A stretch of DNA of 8,348 nt from positions 1 through 8,348 of the forward strand of contig CAIPSZ010000012.1 in assembly GCA_903867845.1 (NCBI GenBank), in the 5' to 3' direction. Every line of letters starts with the position of its first letter. The first letter of the stretch is position 1. Under the pieces are notes generated by a model. The model saw only the letters and a program-made list of their open reading frames with translations. It did no database searches and was not told the origin of the DNA. The DNA comes from Candidatus Kerfeldbacteria bacterium (GTDB lineage Bacteria > Patescibacteriota > Patescibacteriia > PEXW01). Shown here piece after piece: positions 6,774-8,348 of this stretch. The position numbers and the translations under genes were made by a program.

Positions 6774-6791
6774 TGTATAGGAGGCAATGTG
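6774..6791 (+). promoter_or_regulatory. Start region of the GtrA-family gene (possible -10 or ribosome binding site)
   Basis: TATAGG (6776-6781) overlaps AGGAGG (6779-6784), followed by GTG at 6789. Either the AGGAGG is a ribosome binding site 4 nt before the GTG, or TATAGG is a -10 box 7 nt before it and the mRNA is leaderless. The two readings exclude each other. The out-of-frame ATG at 6787 opens only a 9-codon frame. Confidence 0.35.
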
Positions 6792-7196
6792 CATGCGCCT
6801 TTACCTCACCGTGTGACAGTAATTGCTAAGTTCCTAGGATCTGGAGCTGTCGGAGTCCTACTCTACTACGCAATACTCACGTTTCTCACAGAAACGCTCG
6901 GAGTCAAGTATATTTTTTCCGCTGTGGTCGCATCTATCGTGAACTTTGGTTCAAACTTTGTACTCCAAAAATTCTGGACATTCAAAAATAACGAGATGGG
7001 TCACGTACGCCAGCAGGCTAGTCGTTATGCCATTCTTGCAATTACTTTGGCCCTCACCAACCTCCTAGCTCTGTACGTACTCGTGGAGTATGCAAAACTC
7101 TGGTACCTCGGTGTTCAAGCCGTACTCACTGTTAGCCTGACCGTCGTGAGTTACCTCATTACTCGAAAAATCTTTGCCCGTGAATCCCCAGCCTAA
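6789..7196 (+). CDS. GtrA-family small membrane protein
   Basis: A 135-residue protein with four predicted membrane helices (about 12-33, 40-58, 79-99 and 106-124). It carries the family signature NFGSNFVLQKFWTF (52-65), where helix 2 meets the basic cytoplasmic loop. Members of this family flip or help export polyprenyl-linked sugars for cell-surface polysaccharide, O-antigen glucosylation or teichoic-acid modification. No glycosyltransferase is beside it in the window, so the sugar is unknown. The start is uncertain: GTG 6789 has an AGGAGG 4 nt upstream, while GTG 6813 (residue 9) would give an N-terminus closer to many family members. It is divergent from korA, with only 47 bp between the starts, and its last codons form one arm of the terminator. 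Confidence 0.9.
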   Translation: MHAPLPHRVTVIAKFLGSGAVGVLLYYAILTFLTETLGVKYIFSAVVASIVNFGSNFVLQKFWTFKNNEMGHVRQQASRYAILAITLALTNLLALYVLVEYAKLWYLGVQAVLTVSLTVVSYLITRKIFARESPA

Positions 7197-7223
7197 AGCT
7201 TCCAAAAAGTGCTGGGGATTTTT
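7183..7223 (+). terminator. Rho-independent terminator overlapping the end of the GtrA-family gene
   Basis: A 10-bp perfect stem (AATCCCCAGC at 7183-7192, GCTGGGGATT at 7211-7220) with an 18-nt loop is followed by a T run to 7223. The left arm lies in the last codons of the gene and the TAA is in the loop. Confidence 0.85.
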
Positions 7224-7224
7224 C

Positions 7225-7308
7225 TTACCAAACTGCCAGCATAATCCGCTGCATCTCCGCCTCAATGAGCGTTCCATCATACTCCCCGGCGTGCGCGGAC
7301 CTGCCTTC
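7225..7308 (-). pseudogene. Possible decayed 3' end of a gene
   Basis: On the minus strand, 27 codons read like a normal protein C-terminus (EYDGTLIEAEMQRIMLAVW) and end in TAA. Upstream the same frame meets TAG at 7311 and 7323, and no start signal is visible. I do not recognise the protein. It may be a remnant left after deletion of the upstream part, or a chance open frame of good composition. Nothing else coding was seen between the two terminators. Confidence 0.2.
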
Positions 7309-7344
7309 CTAGCTTGGCTTCTACGCGTCGAGCTGCAGGTTCAC

Positions 7345-7380
7345 GAGAGTGGCTGTGTTGGGCGGCTACTCTCTTTTATT
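7345..7380 (+). terminator. Second rho-independent terminator-like hairpin
   Basis: GAGAGT (7345-7350) pairs with ACTCTC (7368-7373). The stem extends inward by G-T, G-C and C-G pairs to about 9 bp and is followed by TTTTATT. It points on the plus strand, yet no plus-strand gene ends between it and the GtrA-family terminator 120 bp earlier. It may be a back-up terminator, the end of an unseen small RNA, or a leftover of a lost gene. Confidence 0.55.
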
Positions 7381-7395
7381 CATCGCGCACAACGA

Positions 7396-7424
7396 TTGAC
7401 AAGGGGCCCACAAAATGCTAGTAT
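7396..7424 (+). promoter_or_regulatory. Sigma-70 promoter of the 90-residue membrane protein gene
   Basis: TTGACA (7396-7401), a 17-nt spacer, then TAGTAT (7419-7424) with an extended TGC before it. Transcription would start near 7431, giving a leader of about 43 nt with a strong ribosome binding site. It is the best promoter match in the window. Confidence 0.8.
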
Positions 7425-7463
7425 TTTTTGAAATTCAAGCACGAAACAACCATATTTGGTTTT

Positions 7464-7468
7464 GGAGG
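7464..7468 (+). promoter_or_regulatory. Shine-Dalgarno site deciding the GTG start at 7474
   Basis: GGAGG ends 5 nt before GTG 7474. A TTG at 7456 would give six more residues, but it lies upstream of this site, which would then be inside the gene. Confidence 0.8.
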
Positions 7469-7473
7469 AAAAC

Positions 7474-7746
7474 GTGAATAGTACGTTAAAGCACATTGTT
7501 CTGCAACGAAATGAGGCAAAGAGTGTGAATGCTAAAGGCGCACTGCTCGCCTTATGCGCGCTTATCCTTTTCTTTGCCATCGGCCTCTTTCATGAGGCAC
7601 ATCCCCACCTGGTCCTGAGAATCCTGCGGGATTTGATGGGCATACTATGCGCAGCAGGAGTCATACAATCCATTCTCGGCTGCGCCGGACAAGTCTCGGC
7701 GGAGATGAACTACCAGTACCTCAAGCAAAAGGTGGCCGGAAAATAG
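7474..7746 (+). CDS. Unrecognised 90-residue membrane protein, two helices
   Basis: A small protein beginning MNSTLKHIVL, with a polar N-terminal segment, two hydrophobic stretches (about 22-39, GALLALCALILFFAIGLF, and about 54-71) joined by a short His/Arg-containing loop, and a polar Tyr/Lys-rich tail ending KQKVAGK. A hairpin topology with both ends on the same side is likely. I do not recognise a family. The gene is well supported by a TTGACA-17-TAGTAT promoter, GGAGG 5 nt before the GTG start, and a perfect 10-bp hairpin 13 bp after the TAG stop. It appears to be transcribed alone. Toxin, phage-like or envelope-stress roles are possible for a protein of this shape, but nothing in the sequence selects one. 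Confidence 0.75.
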   Translation: MNSTLKHIVLQRNEAKSVNAKGALLALCALILFFAIGLFHEAHPHLVLRILRDLMGILCAAGVIQSILGCAGQVSAEMNYQYLKQKVAGK

Positions 7747-7759
7747 CTCGGGTATCTCA

Positions 7760-7787
7760 CAGGCCTATGGATTCGTTCATAGGCCTG
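7760..7787 (+). terminator. Perfect 10-bp hairpin after the 90-residue gene
   Basis: CAGGCCTATG (7760-7769) and CATAGGCCTG (7778-7787) form a perfect stem with an 8-nt loop. The tail is poor: AATTCA comes before a four-T run at 7794-7797. It probably ends transcription of the 90-residue gene or protects its 3' end. On the other strand it lacks a T tail. Confidence 0.55.
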
Positions 7788-7852
7788 AATTCACTTTTAT
7801 AAATTCCCACCTTCAGCGTACTCCTTACCGATCAATCTTTGCCTCCCGTACA

Positions 7853-7881
7853 TTGACAAAACCCAGTGTGTAGGGTAAGAC
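7853..7881 (+). promoter_or_regulatory. Probable sigma-70 promoter of the right-edge gene
   Basis: TTGACA (7853-7858) is followed after 17 nt by TAAGAC (7876-7881). The -35 is a perfect match and the -10 is weak. Transcription would start near 7888, giving a leader of about 100 nt. Confidence 0.55.
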
Positions 7882-7976
7882 AAGCTATTCCGTAGCACCT
7901 TAAAAATTTGTTACAAAACCTCAAAAACCGCTGCATGCATGTCTCCCCCAAGGGGAATACGGCGTATGCGTGGCGG

Positions 7977-7982
7977 AAGGAG
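7977..7982 (+). promoter_or_regulatory. Shine-Dalgarno site of the right-edge gene
   Basis: AAGGAG, 5 nt before ATG 7988. The match and spacing fix the start of a gene that has no stop codon in the window. Confidence 0.8.
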
Positions 7983-7987
7983 AAACC

Positions 7988-8348
7988 ATGTCACAGTTTT
8001 CACCTATCCCAGATCAATGTCGTGTAAGCGACTCGAGCATTATCATCCCAGTTGAATTTGGGAAGAAGGCGCGACCATTTGAGAAGCACATTTTGGGCGG
8101 ACGTCACTGGAGCAAAACCAAGTGCTCGTCCAATGGGGAAATCATGCTTTCGAAAGAATGCCATGGCCCACTGTGCGTATCGCCAAGAATGGTATACGAG
8201 CCAGGCAACTATGATGAAAAAGTAATCACGGGTTTGGACGTACGTTGCACCTGTGGATTCATCTACGCTTCTCCAAAGCAACGTGGACGTAACCGGGATC
8301 TGTTCAACGGTCAAATAGCAGAAGCACTGAAAGAAACTCTGCACCTCA
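7988..8348 (+). CDS. Unrecognised cysteine-containing protein, cut by the right edge
   Basis: An open frame of 120 codons from ATG 7988 runs off the window without a stop. It begins MSQFSPIPDQ. Cys are at 11, 46, 58, 63, 87 and 89. The C-x4-C (58-63) and C-x-C (87-89) pairs, with His40 and His59 nearby, could make a zinc site, although neither pair is the usual CxxC knuckle. After residue 94 it is Arg/Lys-rich (SPKQRGRNR), which would suit nucleic-acid binding. There is no signal peptide or membrane helix. I do not recognise a family. Support comes from the TTGACA promoter, the AAGGAG site 5 nt before the start, and the long frame. A 114-codon frame on the opposite strand over the same region has no such signals. 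Confidence 0.75.
   Translation, partial: MSQFSPIPDQCRVSDSSIIIPVEFGKKARPFEKHILGGRHWSKTKCSSNGEIMLSKECHGPLCVSPRMVYEPGNYDEKVITGLDVRCTCGFIYASPKQRGRNRDLFNGQIAEALKETLHL

Larger units (their letters stand above)
7788..7987. other. Non-coding region and leader of the right-edge gene
   Basis: No coding frame is convincing here. The first 65 bp (to 7852) hold nothing I can name. From 7853 come a promoter and a leader of about 100 nt. The leader contains an AT-rich stretch, a TCCCC/GGGGA mini-hairpin around 7943-7955, an ATAC/GTAT dyad at about 7957-7967, and the AAGGAG site. No known riboswitch was recognised. Confidence 0.5.

Noticed and set aside
7224..7395. tRNA or other structured RNA gene
   Set aside because: A GGTTCA string at 7338 recalls a T loop, but no cloverleaf or acceptor stem could be drawn.
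8000..8344. A 114-codon minus-strand frame at the right edge
   Set aside because: No ribosome binding site or promoter was seen for it. The overlapping plus-strand frame has a promoter, an AAGGAG site at ideal spacing and no stop over 120 codons.
1..8348. CRISPR array, insertion sequence or phage module
   Set aside because: No regularly spaced repeats, transposase motifs, terminal inverted repeats or phage structural genes were seen.

Overview
The window is about half G+C, densely packed and bacterial. TGA ends several of its genes, so the genetic code is the usual one. The gene set is a RecJ/RNase HI pair, a two-subunit 2-oxoacid:ferredoxin oxidoreductase, a small GtrA-type membrane protein, short proteins and overlapping gene ends. 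That fits a streamlined anaerobic or fermentative bacterium, and a Patescibacteria (CPR) member of the Parcubacteria type is my best guess. No marker gene here proves it.

Left part (1-1724): a gene that leaves the window at the left edge (minus strand) has a textbook TTGACA-17-TACGCT promoter with a dyad over the expected start point and a GGAGG ribosome binding site. Next come a metallo-beta-lactamase-fold hydrolase (minus) and a divergent alpha/beta hydrolase (plus), which meet head to head across 36 bp.

Middle part (1703-6741): two minus-strand transcription units. The upstream one is korA-korB plus a 64-residue unknown protein, closed by a rho-independent terminator that begins in the last gene's stop codon. 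The downstream one is recJ-rnhA, with 1 nt between the genes. The tail of rnhA overlaps the tail of the alpha/beta hydrolase gene by 22 bp.

Right part (6775-8348): all on the plus strand. It holds a GtrA-family gene with its terminator, a 172-bp stretch with a probable decayed gene end and a second terminator, a 90-residue two-helix membrane protein, and a cysteine-containing unknown protein that runs off the right edge. That last gene has no stop codon inside the window and is supported by its promoter, leader and ribosome binding site.

The most interesting pattern is in gene starts. korA, recJ and the alpha/beta hydrolase each have a TATACT/TACACT -10 box ending exactly 6 nt before the ATG and no Shine-Dalgarno sequence, which predicts leaderless mRNAs. 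Three other genes (left edge, 90-residue protein, right edge) instead have perfect TTGACA -35 boxes with 17-nt spacing, untranslated leaders and strong Shine-Dalgarno sites. The internal operon gene at 4097 also has a strong Shine-Dalgarno site. Two start architectures therefore coexist in about 8 kb. No mobile element, CRISPR array, tRNA or rRNA was seen.
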